Source: a virus. From it: a stretch of DNA of 41,283 nucleotides. The notes beneath the pieces are model-generated. The model saw only the letters and a program-made list of their open reading frames with translations, made no database searches and had not been told where the DNA came from. Position 1 is the first letter of the stretch. Every line of letters begins with the position of its first letter. Positions 19,345 through 27,839 of the stretch are shown here, piece by piece. The stretch lies in the IMG/VR virus record IMGVR_UViG_3300009168_000070, positions 1 through 41,283 of that record; one strand, written 5' to 3'. Made by a program: the position numbers and the translations under genes.

Positions 19345-19466
19345 TGCTTGGACTCGTCAAATATTTCCCAGTCATCGATAGAGCATCTGCCGTCGACCCG
19401 CTGGCCGAGCTGGATATTTGCTCCACGGCTGAAATAGATGCAATTACCGCACACCGGGAGGATCAT
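19341..19466 (-). CDS. Cys-motif microprotein in the lysis cassette (41 aa)
   Basis: A 41-codon frame (starting MILPVCGNCIYFSRGANIQL) fits exactly between holin and spanin, with ATGA overlaps at both ends. It carries C-G-N-C-I-Y-F and a later G-R-C-S-I-D-D-W, the same kind of Cys motif seen in the protein at 16180-16491. Such a perfect fit in the chain is strong evidence of coding. A metal-binding microprotein is likely; its role in lysis is unknown. Confidence 0.7.
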   Translation of the reverse strand: MILPVCGNCIYFSRGANIQLGQRVDGRCSIDDWEIFDESKQ

Positions 19467-19729
19467 TGCCCGCCCGCCTTGGCCAGGTGCTCACGCACAT
19501 TGGCCCAGAAACTGGCACCCGCCAGTGCCGTTACCGACCCGGCAAAAGTCGCATAGATGACGGCGTTGTCACCGCTCCCCTTTGTCATGTAGAGCCCGCC
19601 CACGAGGGCGAGCAGCGACAGGCAGAACGCGGTGAATTTCTGCCAGCGTGGCTGCTTGCTGGCCTCCGGTTCCTCGATCTTCTCGACCTCGGCCCCTGCT
19701 GGGGTCACACCGATTTGCTGGTCTGGCAT
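19463..19729 (-). CDS. Holin-like membrane protein (88 aa)
   Basis: Residues 1-31 are polar. Two hydrophobic segments follow (about 32-49, FTAFCLSLLALVGGLYM, and 56-76, AVIYATFAGSVTALAGASFW) with a short loop and a charged tail. This two-span layout next to an amidase gene is typical of a class II holin, which forms the membrane lesion that releases the endolysin. The start at 19729 has AGGAGG and overlaps the amidase gene by 25 bp. Confidence 0.75.
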   Translation of the reverse strand: MPDQQIGVTPAGAEVEKIEEPEASKQPRWQKFTAFCLSLLALVGGLYMTKGSGDNAVIYATFAGSVTALAGASFWANVREHLAKAGGQ

Positions 19730-20292
19730 AGCGCATACCTCCTGATCACGCTCTCGAGCGTGTCACATATTTTCTCTCGGCCGGCCAGGCTATAGAGATA
19801 GGCCCGGTCGTCTGGGTGTGTCGCGTACCCACACTCGATGAGTATGGCATCGCATTTGTGCGCCGACACAAGTACATGAGCATTCCGGCGCCAGTCCTCT
19901 ACGCTCGTCTCATAGTAGCCATGCTGACATTGGAGCTGGTACGGGGCGAAAAACAGGATGTCCCGCGCCAGCGCCGAGGTGCGCTCATTGCCGGGATAGA
20001 CATAGCACTCAAGCCCGTGCCAATCCTCGCCCACCTCCTGAGCATTGACGTGGATGATTACGGCGAGGTCCGCCTTGAGCTTCGCCGACTTCTCCCCCCT
20101 GGCCTTGGGTGGCATGCTGATATCGCTGGTGCGGATCATGTGGGTGGCGATCGAAGGGTCGATGGTAAAACGCTTCCGCAGGCGCTGCGCGAAATCCAGC
20201 GTCCAGTCGGCCTCGTCCAGGGTCATGCCAGGGATCCGGAGACTGGTCCCGCGATTGCTACCACCGTGGCCGGCGTCGATTGCGAGGATCAT
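19705..20292 (-). CDS. Endolysin: N-acetylmuramoyl-L-alanine amidase (Amidase_3 type, 195 aa)
   Basis: The enzyme cuts the amide link between the sugar chain and the peptide of peptidoglycan at lysis. The zinc ligands and catalytic Glu of the family are visible: A-I-D-A-G-H9-G-G, E27 in MTLDEADW, I-I-H81-V-N, and the catalytic I-E153-C-G-Y. It has no signal peptide, so it needs the holin encoded next to it. There is no separate cell-wall-binding domain, as usual in phages of Gram-negative hosts. Confidence 0.9.
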   Translation of the reverse strand: MILAIDAGHGGSNRGTSLRIPGMTLDEADWTLDFAQRLRKRFTIDPSIATHMIRTSDISMPPKARGEKSAKLKADLAVIIHVNAQEVGEDWHGLECYVYPGNERTSALARDILFFAPYQLQCQHGYYETSVEDWRRNAHVLVSAHKCDAILIECGYATHPDDRAYLYSLAGREKICDTLESVIRRYALCQTSKSV

Positions 20293-20579
20293 CGGCGGCC
20301 TCGCATCGCTGCCCTGATCTCGTCTTTCAGACCGCGCATGTCCTCACGCTGCTCTGACCTGGCCTGGTCGACCGCCGCTTTGATGGCAGCGACATCCGCC
20401 TTGAGCGCCGAGGCCTCTCGCCCGTCCTGCACCTGCGTGGTCCGGATCACGGCTATGGCCTGGTCGTGGTCGGTAACGGTGGCCCTGAGTGCTCCCCAGG
20501 CTATGAGCGCTGCCGCTGCCGTCGTTATCGCGATACCGCCGAACACGCTGACAGACCAATGCGGCTTGGGGATCGTCAT
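20289..20579 (-). CDS. One-pass membrane protein with coiled coil (96 aa)
   Basis: GGAGG site before ATG 20579. A hydrophobic segment (about residues 10-31, VFGGIAITTAAAALIAWGAL) is followed by a charged helical region with heptads (ALKADVAAIKAAVDQARSEQ). The shape is that of an i-spanin or a lysis regulator, upstream of the amidase. With the pair at 18849-19344 this gives a second candidate spanin. ATGA overlap with the amidase gene. Confidence 0.6.
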   Translation of the reverse strand: MTIPKPHWSVSVFGGIAITTAAAALIAWGALRATVTDHDQAIAVIRTTQVQDGREASALKADVAAIKAAVDQARSEQREDMRGLKDEIRAAMRGRR

Positions 20580-20593
20580 GGTTGCCTCCGTTG

Positions 20594-20953
20594 TTACTTC
20601 GCCTCGACATCCTTGATCGTCATCGTGCGGCCCTTGGCGGCCTCGACCGCGATGAGGGCCTTGGTGTCCTCGATCAGCACCTCTTTCTGGTACCGCGCGT
20701 TACACCGCCATTGCAGCGTAGTATCGGGGAGCGTCACCACTCCGCAATCGAGCTCGGTGAGGTCCGCGATCGCCTTGCCCTCGAGCACCCCGGTGATGCC
20801 CGACAATGCGGTAGCCGCCTGTGCCGAGGTCCAGGTCCAGGCCAGCGGACCTTCGAGCACGGTGTTACCGGGTTTTGCGCCGCCCACGAGTAGCATGGCC
20901 GCCATACCAGCCACAAATGCGCCTGCGATGATTGTTCCTTTGGTCGCGTCCAT
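20594..20953 (-). CDS. Exported or membrane-anchored protein (119 aa)
   Basis: The N-terminus KGTIIAGAFVAGMAAMLLVG is a signal or anchor sequence, followed by an alpha/beta region with two cysteines (ELDCGVVTL and QWRCNARYQ). TAAGGAGA site before ATG 20953. No known family. One of four neighbouring late genes whose products carry export signals. Confidence 0.6.
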   Translation of the reverse strand: MDATKGTIIAGAFVAGMAAMLLVGGAKPGNTVLEGPLAWTWTSAQAATALSGITGVLEGKAIADLTELDCGVVTLPDTTLQWRCNARYQKEVLIEDTKALIAVEAAKGRTMTIKDVEAK

Positions 20954-20963
20954 GATGATCTCC

Positions 20964-21785
20964 TTACGGGCAGCCTGTAATCAGGCCGCCGGTGATTGTT
21001 ACTTGACATTTCGTGCTGCAATCGGCTGCCGTGCACAGCCAATACGAGGTGTTGTTCGTGAGCCCGGTTGCCGCGCCGACGGCGTAGCCTGTAGCCGAGG
21101 TCACAGCGCCAGTATTCGCCACGCGAAATTTCACGGCCCCGCCGGCCTTGGCTTTGATGAATGACTGCTCGCCGCTTCCCACGGCGGTTTCCGTGATATC
21201 GAATATGAGATAATTATTTTCCGCGCTTCCTGACGCTTGATTCATTGTTGGAGCGATACGAATAATGCTCTGGCTCCCGGTGTTAGTAGTCGTGACCGAG
21301 TGCTCGAATATGCCCCCCGTGCCGGGGTTGCCCGTGTAGCCCTCGAATCTCGTTGCCTTGACCCAAGTGTTCGCGGTTACCGACGATGTGTTCGGGATCG
21401 TAACCGCGCCCTTGAGCGTCGAAGTTCCTCCAACCTCCAATTTTTGCTCGGTGCAGATGTCTCCCGCAGCCGTGCAACAGGCGGTCCAGGAGTAAGTTCC
21501 GTCACCGGCCTCGATGCAGTCGCGGACGTCGATGTTCCCGCTGCCGTTCGCATCAAGCACGATATCCCCATTCGCGGTGGTCGTAACGGTTCCTCCGGCC
21601 GTCAAGGTCAGGTCGCCCGTCAGGGATTGCGCTGTCGTTATATCGACGTTGCTGTCGCCAACGGATAGACGCTTCGTGTTATTGGTGTAGATCAACCGCG
21701 TTCGTCCCGGTCTGCACGAAATCGTTGCCCGCGCAATCGCTCGACAGCTCAATCGGATTGCCTCGGCTGCAGGTCTCATTGTCAT
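20964..21785 (-). CDS. Surface/fibre-like protein, 3' part (frameshifted)
   Basis: This frame contains the larger part of a broken gene, the 5' part of which is 21679-22014. Only the sequence from about 21700 on (LIYTNNTKRLSVGDSNVDI) looks real; the first residues from 21785 are a shadow. It then has beta-rich, Gly/Thr/Ser-rich repeats typical of fibre proteins (LTGDLTLTAGGTVTTTANGD, then NTGAVTSATGYAVG). It ends in a small Cys-containing segment (YWLCTAADCSTKCQVTITGG). Joining the two frames would give a protein of about 350 residues. Confidence 0.6.
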   Translation of the reverse strand: MTMRPAAEAIRLSCRAIARATISCRPGRTRLIYTNNTKRLSVGDSNVDITTAQSLTGDLTLTAGGTVTTTANGDIVLDANGSGNIDVRDCIEAGDGTYSWTACCTAAGDICTEQKLEVGGTSTLKGAVTIPNTSSVTANTWVKATRFEGYTGNPGTGGIFEHSVTTTNTGSQSIIRIAPTMNQASGSAENNYLIFDITETAVGSGEQSFIKAKAGGAVKFRVANTGAVTSATGYAVGAATGLTNNTSYWLCTAADCSTKCQVTITGGLITGCP

Positions 21786-22014
21786 CTACGCTTAGCCGGA
21801 GCGTGTCGTTTGAGTAAATTCCCACGCCATTTGTCACACCCTTGACGTAGTCGTTGCCGGTGCATGCGCTCGACAGCTCAAGCGCTGACCCGTCCATGCA
21901 GGTCGTGAGATTGCTGGTGTCGCGGTCGTCGAACGCCAGCGCGTAGCGGTAGAGCGCACCGCCCCCGATCAGGCCAAGCGCCGAGCCGAGAATGATGATC
22001 TGCCATAGCCTCAT
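21679..22014 (-). CDS. Surface/fibre-like protein, 5' part with signal sequence (111 aa)
   Basis: TAGGAGG site before ATG 22014. Signal sequence (LWQIIILGSALGLIGGGALY), then two imperfect repeats: LELSSACTGNDYVKGVTNGV and IELSSDCAGNDFVQTGTNAV. The second repeat should continue as IY-x-N-x-T-x-R-L-S-V like the first, but that continuation is in another frame (about 21690-21700). Comparison of the repeats suggests loss of two bases or a programmed shift. The frame as read stops early at 21679. Confidence 0.6.
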   Translation of the reverse strand: MRLWQIIILGSALGLIGGGALYRYALAFDDRDTSNLTTCMDGSALELSSACTGNDYVKGVTNGVGIYSNDTLRLSVDDNETCSRGNPIELSSDCAGNDFVQTGTNAVDLHQ

Positions 22015-22015
22015 A

Positions 22016-22546
22016 TCAGCCTCCTACCGAGCTGCCGAGCCTGACGTTGAATTTCACGGTGTCTGATGTGCCCGATGTCACCCAGGACCGGCACCGCATC
22101 CGCGATGCGCAGACATTGAAATGATGCGATATCCGGCCGCTCACTGAGCTTGTCCATGTCCAGGTCCGGACCGACTTTGCGCCAGTGTTGCTCTCAGTCA
22201 TGATCGGAGCCCATGTCGAACCGTTATCGTGCGAAACATCGCACTGCATGATTACCGCCGTTCCGGCCACCCGCACCAGGGCTATCGTCACCGCAGCCTG
22301 GTCGAACCCGGCCACCACGATCTCCCCGGTATTGGCGCAGGTAAGATCAGCGGTAGCGTCAGTACTCCCTCCCATATCAGATGCCGTGGTGGAGCAGTCG
22401 GTATCGGCATCCTGAGCCACGTTGATGAGCGGGAGCGCTGGACCGGCCTGGGCCTGGTTGTCAGCACTAGAAACATTTTTCATCGGCACGAACCGGAAGC
22501 CCATGGCGGCGAGCGCCAGAATGGCTAGAATACAAGCTCTCCTCAT
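22016..22546 (-). CDS. Exported late protein (176 aa)
   Basis: The signal sequence RRACILAILALAAMGFRFVP is followed by a beta-rich mature domain with several cysteine pairs, probably disulphide-bonded outside the cytoplasm. The segment VIMQCDVSHDNGSTWAPIMT resembles sialidase-like or beta-sandwich strands. GGAGAAAG site before ATG 22546, overlapping the previous stop. It may be a virion accessory or a host-surface factor. Function unknown. Confidence 0.6.
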   Translation of the reverse strand: MRRACILAILALAAMGFRFVPMKNVSSADNQAQAGPALPLINVAQDADTDCSTTASDMGGSTDATADLTCANTGEIVVAGFDQAAVTIALVRVAGTAVIMQCDVSHDNGSTWAPIMTESNTGAKSVRTWTWTSSVSGRISHHFNVCASRMRCRSWVTSGTSDTVKFNVRLGSSVGG

Positions 22547-22839
22547 TTGCTTTCTCCTTCTAGCAGGTCAAATGCCTGCCCTACGATCAAGGGTGTGTGT
22601 CGCCGGCCGATATGGTCCTTGAGCACGGCCACCTCTTCCACGCTGATGCTATCGGGATCGCCATTGATGCGCACCGCAAGCCTGAAATTTCGGGCCTTGT
22701 CTATGCCGCTTAGGTGCGAAGTCTTCTCCCCGTCCAAGAGCGCCATGACCGCCACGTCGCGCAGCGTGATCGGCATGCCGCCATCGGAGAGCGCCTTGCC
22801 GTTGATGTCCTTTAGTGCTTGGTTGAAATCGATCTTCAT
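22543..22839 (-). CDS. Conserved phage small late protein (98 aa)
   Basis: ATAGGAGCC site before ATG 22839 and ATGA overlap on both sides. The protein (MKIDFNQALKDINGKALSDG, then ITLRDVAVMALL) belongs to a type of small cytoplasmic phage protein that I associate with tail regions in other phages. Mixed alpha/beta, no catalytic motif. A chaperone or assembly role is possible. Confidence 0.65.
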   Translation of the reverse strand: MKIDFNQALKDINGKALSDGGMPITLRDVAVMALLDGEKTSHLSGIDKARNFRLAVRINGDPDSISVEEVAVLKDHIGRRHTPLIVGQAFDLLEGESK

Positions 22840-23090
22840 CTTTGGCTCCTATCGAATGCGTTGCTTGCGCACCGTTGCAGCCAGGCCGCCAGGTCTGGCT
22901 TGCCGTCTTTGTCGATGCAGTCGTGCGCCTCGGCATCCTTCGCGTTGGCCACATGAGTAATGTAGCTTAAATCCTCCCGGAGGTCGAGCAGCTTCTTGTG
23001 CTCGGCCTTGTATTCTGCCTCCCAATGCGTGGCGGCCTTGATGATCGGGCAGTCTTCTGGCACGTCAAATTTGTCGCATACGAACGCCAT
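22836..23090 (-). CDS. Hypothetical helical protein (84 aa)
   Basis: GTAGGAGGA site before ATG 23090. Mostly helical and charged (EYKAEHKKLLDLREDLSYIT) with four cysteines. It immediately follows the large tail-fibre gene, where chaperones of fibre assembly are often encoded. That role is only inferred from position. Confidence 0.6.
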   Translation of the reverse strand: MAFVCDKFDVPEDCPIIKAATHWEAEYKAEHKKLLDLREDLSYITHVANAKDAEAHDCIDKDGKPDLAAWLQRCASNAFDRSQR

Positions 23091-23099
23091 AGAATCCTC

Positions 23100-26000
23100 C
23101 TACGCTAATTGAATGTAGTCATAAGTTTCTTTTCCGCTGTAATATGAGTAGACATAGAGTCTATCGTTTGTCGAATCATACCACAGCGTAGCATAGCCGG
23201 CCTCCCCAGTTGGAGCGGATCCGCTGCCCTTTATCTTCACGTTTCCCTCTACCTGCATTTTTTCGCTCGGTGTCAATGTACCCACTCCAAAGCTATTCAT
23301 TACAGCGCAATCGCCGTTGCTATCGAGTTTGCACCGCACAGCGGAGCTTGAGTTGTAGACGCTAAATGAATAATTGGTTGCGCCGTCGACCATGCGCATA
23401 TTCCCAGACACAGGCCGCATGTTGAGGTTGCCGGCCACGCTTCCGGCTACTGTTGTAAGGATTGCCGCCGAGGTATCGCCGCTGAATTTGAGCTCTGAAT
23501 TTGTGCCACCGAAATCGATATGCAATCGAGATCCAGGGGTAACGGTGCCGACACCAAAATTGGCAGGCACGAAAGAATCACCTACGGAGTCCAGCTTGCA
23601 TGCGGCCGCACCGCCAGCGTAAACGCTGATGCTATAGTTTGCCGTCCCGACGCCATCATAGAGAAGGAGCTGTGTTGAGACGGGCCGAAGGTACAGGTGC
23701 CCGTTCAGCCCACTCCCGGCCACCGTGGTGAGAATAGCCCCATGAGCCGACCCGCTGATTTTGAGCTCGGCGTCGTCCTTGATGTGGAGCTTTGCGGTCG
23801 GGTTCGTTAGCCCGACCCCGAAATCTCCACCGTTGAAATAGGTATCTCCATTAGCATTCAGCTCAAGAGCTTTCGTGGCCGCATTGTAAGCGCTGAATTT
23901 ATAGGCGTTGGTGCCGTCGTAGGCCCGTACCTCAAGGCTTGCCGGAGCGAATGTAAGATGCCCGGTCGAGCTGCCCGTTGTCGTCACCAGGGCGATCCCG
24001 GTCGTTCCGGCGTGAAATTGCACGGTGGCTTTCCCAGCGCCGTCTCCAATCTGCACCTTGCCAGCCACGTCCGAGGTGACGCCAAAGCCGGTGTTGCCGC
24101 CGTTCAGGTAGCTGAAACCGGAAGAATTGACAACGCCGGCCAGGGTCGCGCCAGCGTACACATCCATCAGGTTATCCACGCCTGAGCGGTAGAGCCGCGT
24201 TCGCCCGCCCTCGGGCATTATATAGAGATAACCGGGGGATGTGCCTTTAACGTCAGCTCCTACGAACCCGCCGTTTGTGCTGCCATAAAAATACGTGTCT
24301 GCATAATTCGCGTTCGTCTCTCTCATATGCAGATGGTACGAGGGAGTAGTGATCCCAAGCCCGAGCCGTCCATCCTTTGTCAGCCGTCCATGCTCGGTCA
24401 GCACCCCGGCCACGGCCCCCTTGAACGTCACATCAGCGCTGTTATCAGCGCCGTTCCTCAGCGCTCCGAGCTGTGCCATCTGCACAGAACTGCCACCGGT
24501 GGCGAGCGTGTAGAGCCCGATGCCTGCACCATGCCCGTCCCCTAGCGCGGATGATTTCTCAACGGTGAGCTTGAGGCCCTCGAAGATTGAGTTGGCCGCG
24601 GTGCCGCTCCTGTAGAAGTGGGGGATGTCGGTCCCAGCGGTGCTTGTGGTTATCTTCCCGTCAGGGACAGTAGTCCCGATCCCAAGCCTGTTATTGGTCG
24701 GGTCCCAAAACAGGTCATCTGATCGGCGCATCGCCCCGTTGTCGAAGAATGGGACGAAGCCGGTCTCAAGCGTCCCCTGATAGTTCAGGCCGTGACCAAG
24801 CCATCGGTTGCGTCCCCTTGGAGAGTCGAAAAATTTGAACCCGCTTGTGGTCGGCACGGCCGGCCCAGTCCAAGCCAGTTGCCATTTGATGCGGCCGTTC
24901 ATGATGTCGGGCTCTTTGGAGATCACCTCCCATTTCGTCGAGGTCGTCACGCCATCATACCCTGGACCGCAGGGCATGAAATCAACGCGGGTGATGAAGT
25001 CCCCGACCTGCACGGCCAGCTCACCGAGGCCCCTTGTTTCGCCTGAGATAATTTGGCACCCGTCCTCGAACCGGTTCAACACCGCCTCGCAGTAATCCAC
25101 CACAGGCGTGATATCGATAACGGCTGCAAGGATTGGATGCAGCGCGGCGGCCGTGCCAAGCTGCGCCCGCGTCACATTCGTGTAGGAGATCAGATACCCT
25201 GTTGCAAGTGACTCGGTCCCGCCCTCTGGGTCGGTTACCGACACCGTTGGATAAATGGCCGTGATAGCGCTAGTGCTGCACTTCACAATTTCTCCGGTGT
25301 CGAGAAAACGCAGATAGACCGACCTTCCGCTGGCTACCGTCGCCGTTCGCTTGGCGTCTTGCGTTGGACCCGCTGTCACGCCGCCGGTGCAGCACATTCC
25401 GTGATTTTCTACGCTGCCGTTGATCGCCTCCGATCCGGTCTGGATCACAAGCGCAACCGCATCTATCGCTATCTCGGCCGACAGCAGGCCAATGCCATTG
25501 CAAAAATCGGTCTTCGCCTCGTGATCGAAAACAGCCGGCGTCGTACCGGCATCCATCGAATAATTGGCTTGCTTATCGGCTCGCTCGGCAATGTACTCAT
25601 ATACCAGGGCCTTGTCATCACTATCGGTGAAGTAAAACCGGTATGGGATTTTGCAGCTCACACGGTTGATCATGTTCGCCGCGCTGGTCTGGATCTCACT
25701 CACATTCGTGAAATCGTCATCGCTCCAATTAGCGACAGCAGCGGTATCGGGGTCGAAGCGCCCCACCTCAAGCTTGCCCGACTCCCGCTCATAAAGACTG
25801 GCATTGGCAAGGCCCAGCACATCCCGCACCAGCCCCAGCGCCTCTTGCCGCTCCGGGACGATTGGAGCATCAACGGTGAGGTAGGACCCGGCCGCTAGCT
25901 CGATGATGAAGGGGAGGCCTTCGGATTTCACCCACACCGATCCGCTTACACCCACGGAGGAGCTGATAACAACGCCTTGATTAGTCGTGGTAGGAGCGCT

Positions 26001-26939
26001 GAAAACGACGCGGTAATGACATCCGCTGCTCAACAGACCCGATCTGGTGAGGCTTCCGAACCCTACCAGATTAGCGTTTCCGCCGGCACTGCTCTTGTAG
26101 AGGTGGACGAGTATTTGAGACTCGGTAACGCCACCGCCGAATGTCCAAACCTTGATCTCAACCCTTGGGTATATTTTCCCGGGGGCCGCAGAATCGCTGG
26201 TGTCACTCGACACGCCAGACATTTCCCAGCCATGCACTCGGGCATCAACAATGGCCCCGGTCGCGTCAACGCTCATCACCCCGGCTTCATCTCCGGCCCC
26301 ATCAGATTTCGCATACCCTCCGGTCCACTGCGTGTCTTGATACCGTGCGATGTAGTGGCTAATCGTCGCGTCGGCATCATAAGCGAAAGTCGAGGCGGTG
26401 TATTGATCGCTCGACAGCCCGCAGCGCTGGATGATGTCGAGCGCCATCTCGTAATGGTGCTTATTGCTCCACAGCCCGGTATGCTCTTGCTCAAGCAGGG
26501 CCATTGTGCAGCCCTTGCAGCGCAAGCTTATCTTTCCTGGTGAAGGGATAATGTCATCGATGATCCCGCCCCAATGCGGCGCATAGTCTGCTATGGCCAC
26601 CCCCGCCACGCCCACGGTCACAGTCACGAACTGATTTTTAATATAGCAGGTCTCGACAATATTCCGAATGAAGCTCCCGGTCCCGCTGTCGATCACATCA
26701 ATCGTCATGTCCCCGCGCGAAGTCTCACGCGTGATGGGGTCGACGGTGAACGCGACCGGGGACACGGAGTCAATCACGGCCGGGATGGTCTCTCCGCTAT
26801 CTTCCAGCGTCTTGCCCGATTGGCACATCTTGATAGTCTTCGTCCCGCCGGCGATAACATTGACCGTCATCTCAACATAGATGATTGGATCGCAAGGACC
26901 CTTGAAGGCCGCCGCCAGTGCTGTGTTGAGCGTGAGCAT
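23100..26939 (-). CDS. Tail hub/tip protein fused to a repeat-rich fibre (1279 aa)
   Basis: Residues 1 to about 720 are beta-rich and resemble tail hub proteins, with segments such as TSRGDMTIDVIDSGTGSFIR and VPERQEALGLVRDVLGLANA. After a linker (GHGLNYQGTLETGFVPFF), the C-terminal 550 residues form a fibre with L/F-G-(I/V)-G-T-x-x-P motifs. Three modules of about 88 residues, at about 952-1039, 1040-1127 and 1128-1216, share the order FGVG, I/LTT-V-A-G-S, L-x-x-R-P-V, Y-x-x-S-V/A-Y and LD/N-S/A-x-G-D. No autoprotease chaperone domain is seen at the end. TAATG overlap with the upstream gene. Likely the host-recognition fibre. Confidence 0.75.
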   Translation of the reverse strand: MLTLNTALAAAFKGPCDPIIYVEMTVNVIAGGTKTIKMCQSGKTLEDSGETIPAVIDSVSPVAFTVDPITRETSRGDMTIDVIDSGTGSFIRNIVETCYIKNQFVTVTVGVAGVAIADYAPHWGGIIDDIIPSPGKISLRCKGCTMALLEQEHTGLWSNKHHYEMALDIIQRCGLSSDQYTASTFAYDADATISHYIARYQDTQWTGGYAKSDGAGDEAGVMSVDATGAIVDARVHGWEMSGVSSDTSDSAAPGKIYPRVEIKVWTFGGGVTESQILVHLYKSSAGGNANLVGFGSLTRSGLLSSGCHYRVVFSAPTTTNQGVVISSSVGVSGSVWVKSEGLPFIIELAAGSYLTVDAPIVPERQEALGLVRDVLGLANASLYERESGKLEVGRFDPDTAAVANWSDDDFTNVSEIQTSAANMINRVSCKIPYRFYFTDSDDKALVYEYIAERADKQANYSMDAGTTPAVFDHEAKTDFCNGIGLLSAEIAIDAVALVIQTGSEAINGSVENHGMCCTGGVTAGPTQDAKRTATVASGRSVYLRFLDTGEIVKCSTSAITAIYPTVSVTDPEGGTESLATGYLISYTNVTRAQLGTAAALHPILAAVIDITPVVDYCEAVLNRFEDGCQIISGETRGLGELAVQVGDFITRVDFMPCGPGYDGVTTSTKWEVISKEPDIMNGRIKWQLAWTGPAVPTTSGFKFFDSPRGRNRWLGHGLNYQGTLETGFVPFFDNGAMRRSDDLFWDPTNNRLGIGTTVPDGKITTSTAGTDIPHFYRSGTAANSIFEGLKLTVEKSSALGDGHGAGIGLYTLATGGSSVQMAQLGALRNGADNSADVTFKGAVAGVLTEHGRLTKDGRLGLGITTPSYHLHMRETNANYADTYFYGSTNGGFVGADVKGTSPGYLYIMPEGGRTRLYRSGVDNLMDVYAGATLAGVVNSSGFSYLNGGNTGFGVTSDVAGKVQIGDGAGKATVQFHAGTTGIALVTTTGSSTGHLTFAPASLEVRAYDGTNAYKFSAYNAATKALELNANGDTYFNGGDFGVGLTNPTAKLHIKDDAELKISGSAHGAILTTVAGSGLNGHLYLRPVSTQLLLYDGVGTANYSISVYAGGAAACKLDSVGDSFVPANFGVGTVTPGSRLHIDFGGTNSELKFSGDTSAAILTTVAGSVAGNLNMRPVSGNMRMVDGATNYSFSVYNSSSAVRCKLDSNGDCAVMNSFGVGTLTPSEKMQVEGNVKIKGSGSAPTGEAGYATLWYDSTNDRLYVYSYYSGKETYDYIQLA

Positions 26940-27838
26940 TAGACCTCATCCTCATAGAGCCGGCCGCCTTGCTCTTTGGCTGGGAGCTCCCAGGTGCGAT
27001 TATGCAGCGCCTGCTTGGGCCGCGACAACGCGGGGTTGCTCATGCGCATCTGGAACGCCACATTCGGCAGGCTGTAGGGGAGCCTGCACCAGACGAAGGG
27101 ATTTCGGCCGCACACGGTCTCTCGATAGAACCGGAGCACAGCGGTATCAACGGTATCGGACCCGGAAAAAAAGGAGGCGTTCAAGATGCGCTTGCCTGTG
27201 TACTTGCCGACCGTGCTTACTACGCCTGATTGCGATTCGGTCTCTTCAAACCCCCCCTCCAACTCGTCAGGATCGAATGGGTAGTTCGGCTGAATCGGCA
27301 TCTGGCACTGTTCGCCGGCTGCAAATTCCCATACCAGGGGCCGGCAGGTGTCCCCGCCCCCAGCGTCGAATTTGATCTTGATGACGGTGCAGCCCGACCA
27401 CTGTACCTGTTGGGTGCCACTGTATCCAGTCATCAGTAAGGCCGGCGAGAACAGCCGACCGTATGCGCTGAAATCAGCTTTAGCAAGGCTGGTGATCTCG
27501 TTGTTCGTTGAGTCATCGCTCGCGTAAAAGGTGATGGTATCAACGTCTGCGAGATTCGTTGCCAGCATGAAAATTGAGTCAACGATCTGTTGTGCCGTGT
27601 TCAGCGTGCACCTGAGCCACCATACCTGTTGCGCCTGATTGCCGCGCGTGTAGACAGCGCTGTGTCCGTCATCCAGGGCTGTGACCGGGTAATCGGTGTC
27701 GGTGTGATCGTCATCGGCAGCCGCCCCGGTGTCGCACCACTTCGCCGAGGTGAGACGAGAGCAGGCGAGCATGCTCGGCTTATCAGCCAGGTAATACCCG
27801 TTCGCTGTCGCTCCTACGGCCGCATTGCTGATCGCCAT
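26939..27838 (-). CDS. Tail protein behind tape measure, distal-tail-like (299 aa)
   Basis: Placed between tape measure and hub, the usual place of the distal tail (Dit-like) component. A beta-rich protein with segments QQVWWLRCTLNTAQQIVDSI, then IKIKFDAGGGDTCRPLVWEF. The C-terminal half (RLPYSLPNVAFQMRMSNPAL) is polar. The GAGGGC site is short and the start overlaps the tape measure stop region. Family not recognised from sequence alone. Confidence 0.65.
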   Translation of the reverse strand: MAISNAAVGATANGYYLADKPSMLACSRLTSAKWCDTGAAADDDHTDTDYPVTALDDGHSAVYTRGNQAQQVWWLRCTLNTAQQIVDSIFMLATNLADVDTITFYASDDSTNNEITSLAKADFSAYGRLFSPALLMTGYSGTQQVQWSGCTVIKIKFDAGGGDTCRPLVWEFAAGEQCQMPIQPNYPFDPDELEGGFEETESQSGVVSTVGKYTGKRILNASFFSGSDTVDTAVLRFYRETVCGRNPFVWCRLPYSLPNVAFQMRMSNPALSRPKQALHNRTWELPAKEQGGRLYEDEV

Positions 27839-27839
27839 C

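Noticed and set aside
23374-26942. Plus-strand frames opposite tail fibre gene
   Set aside because: No SD and the minus strand encodes a clear tail protein over the whole length.
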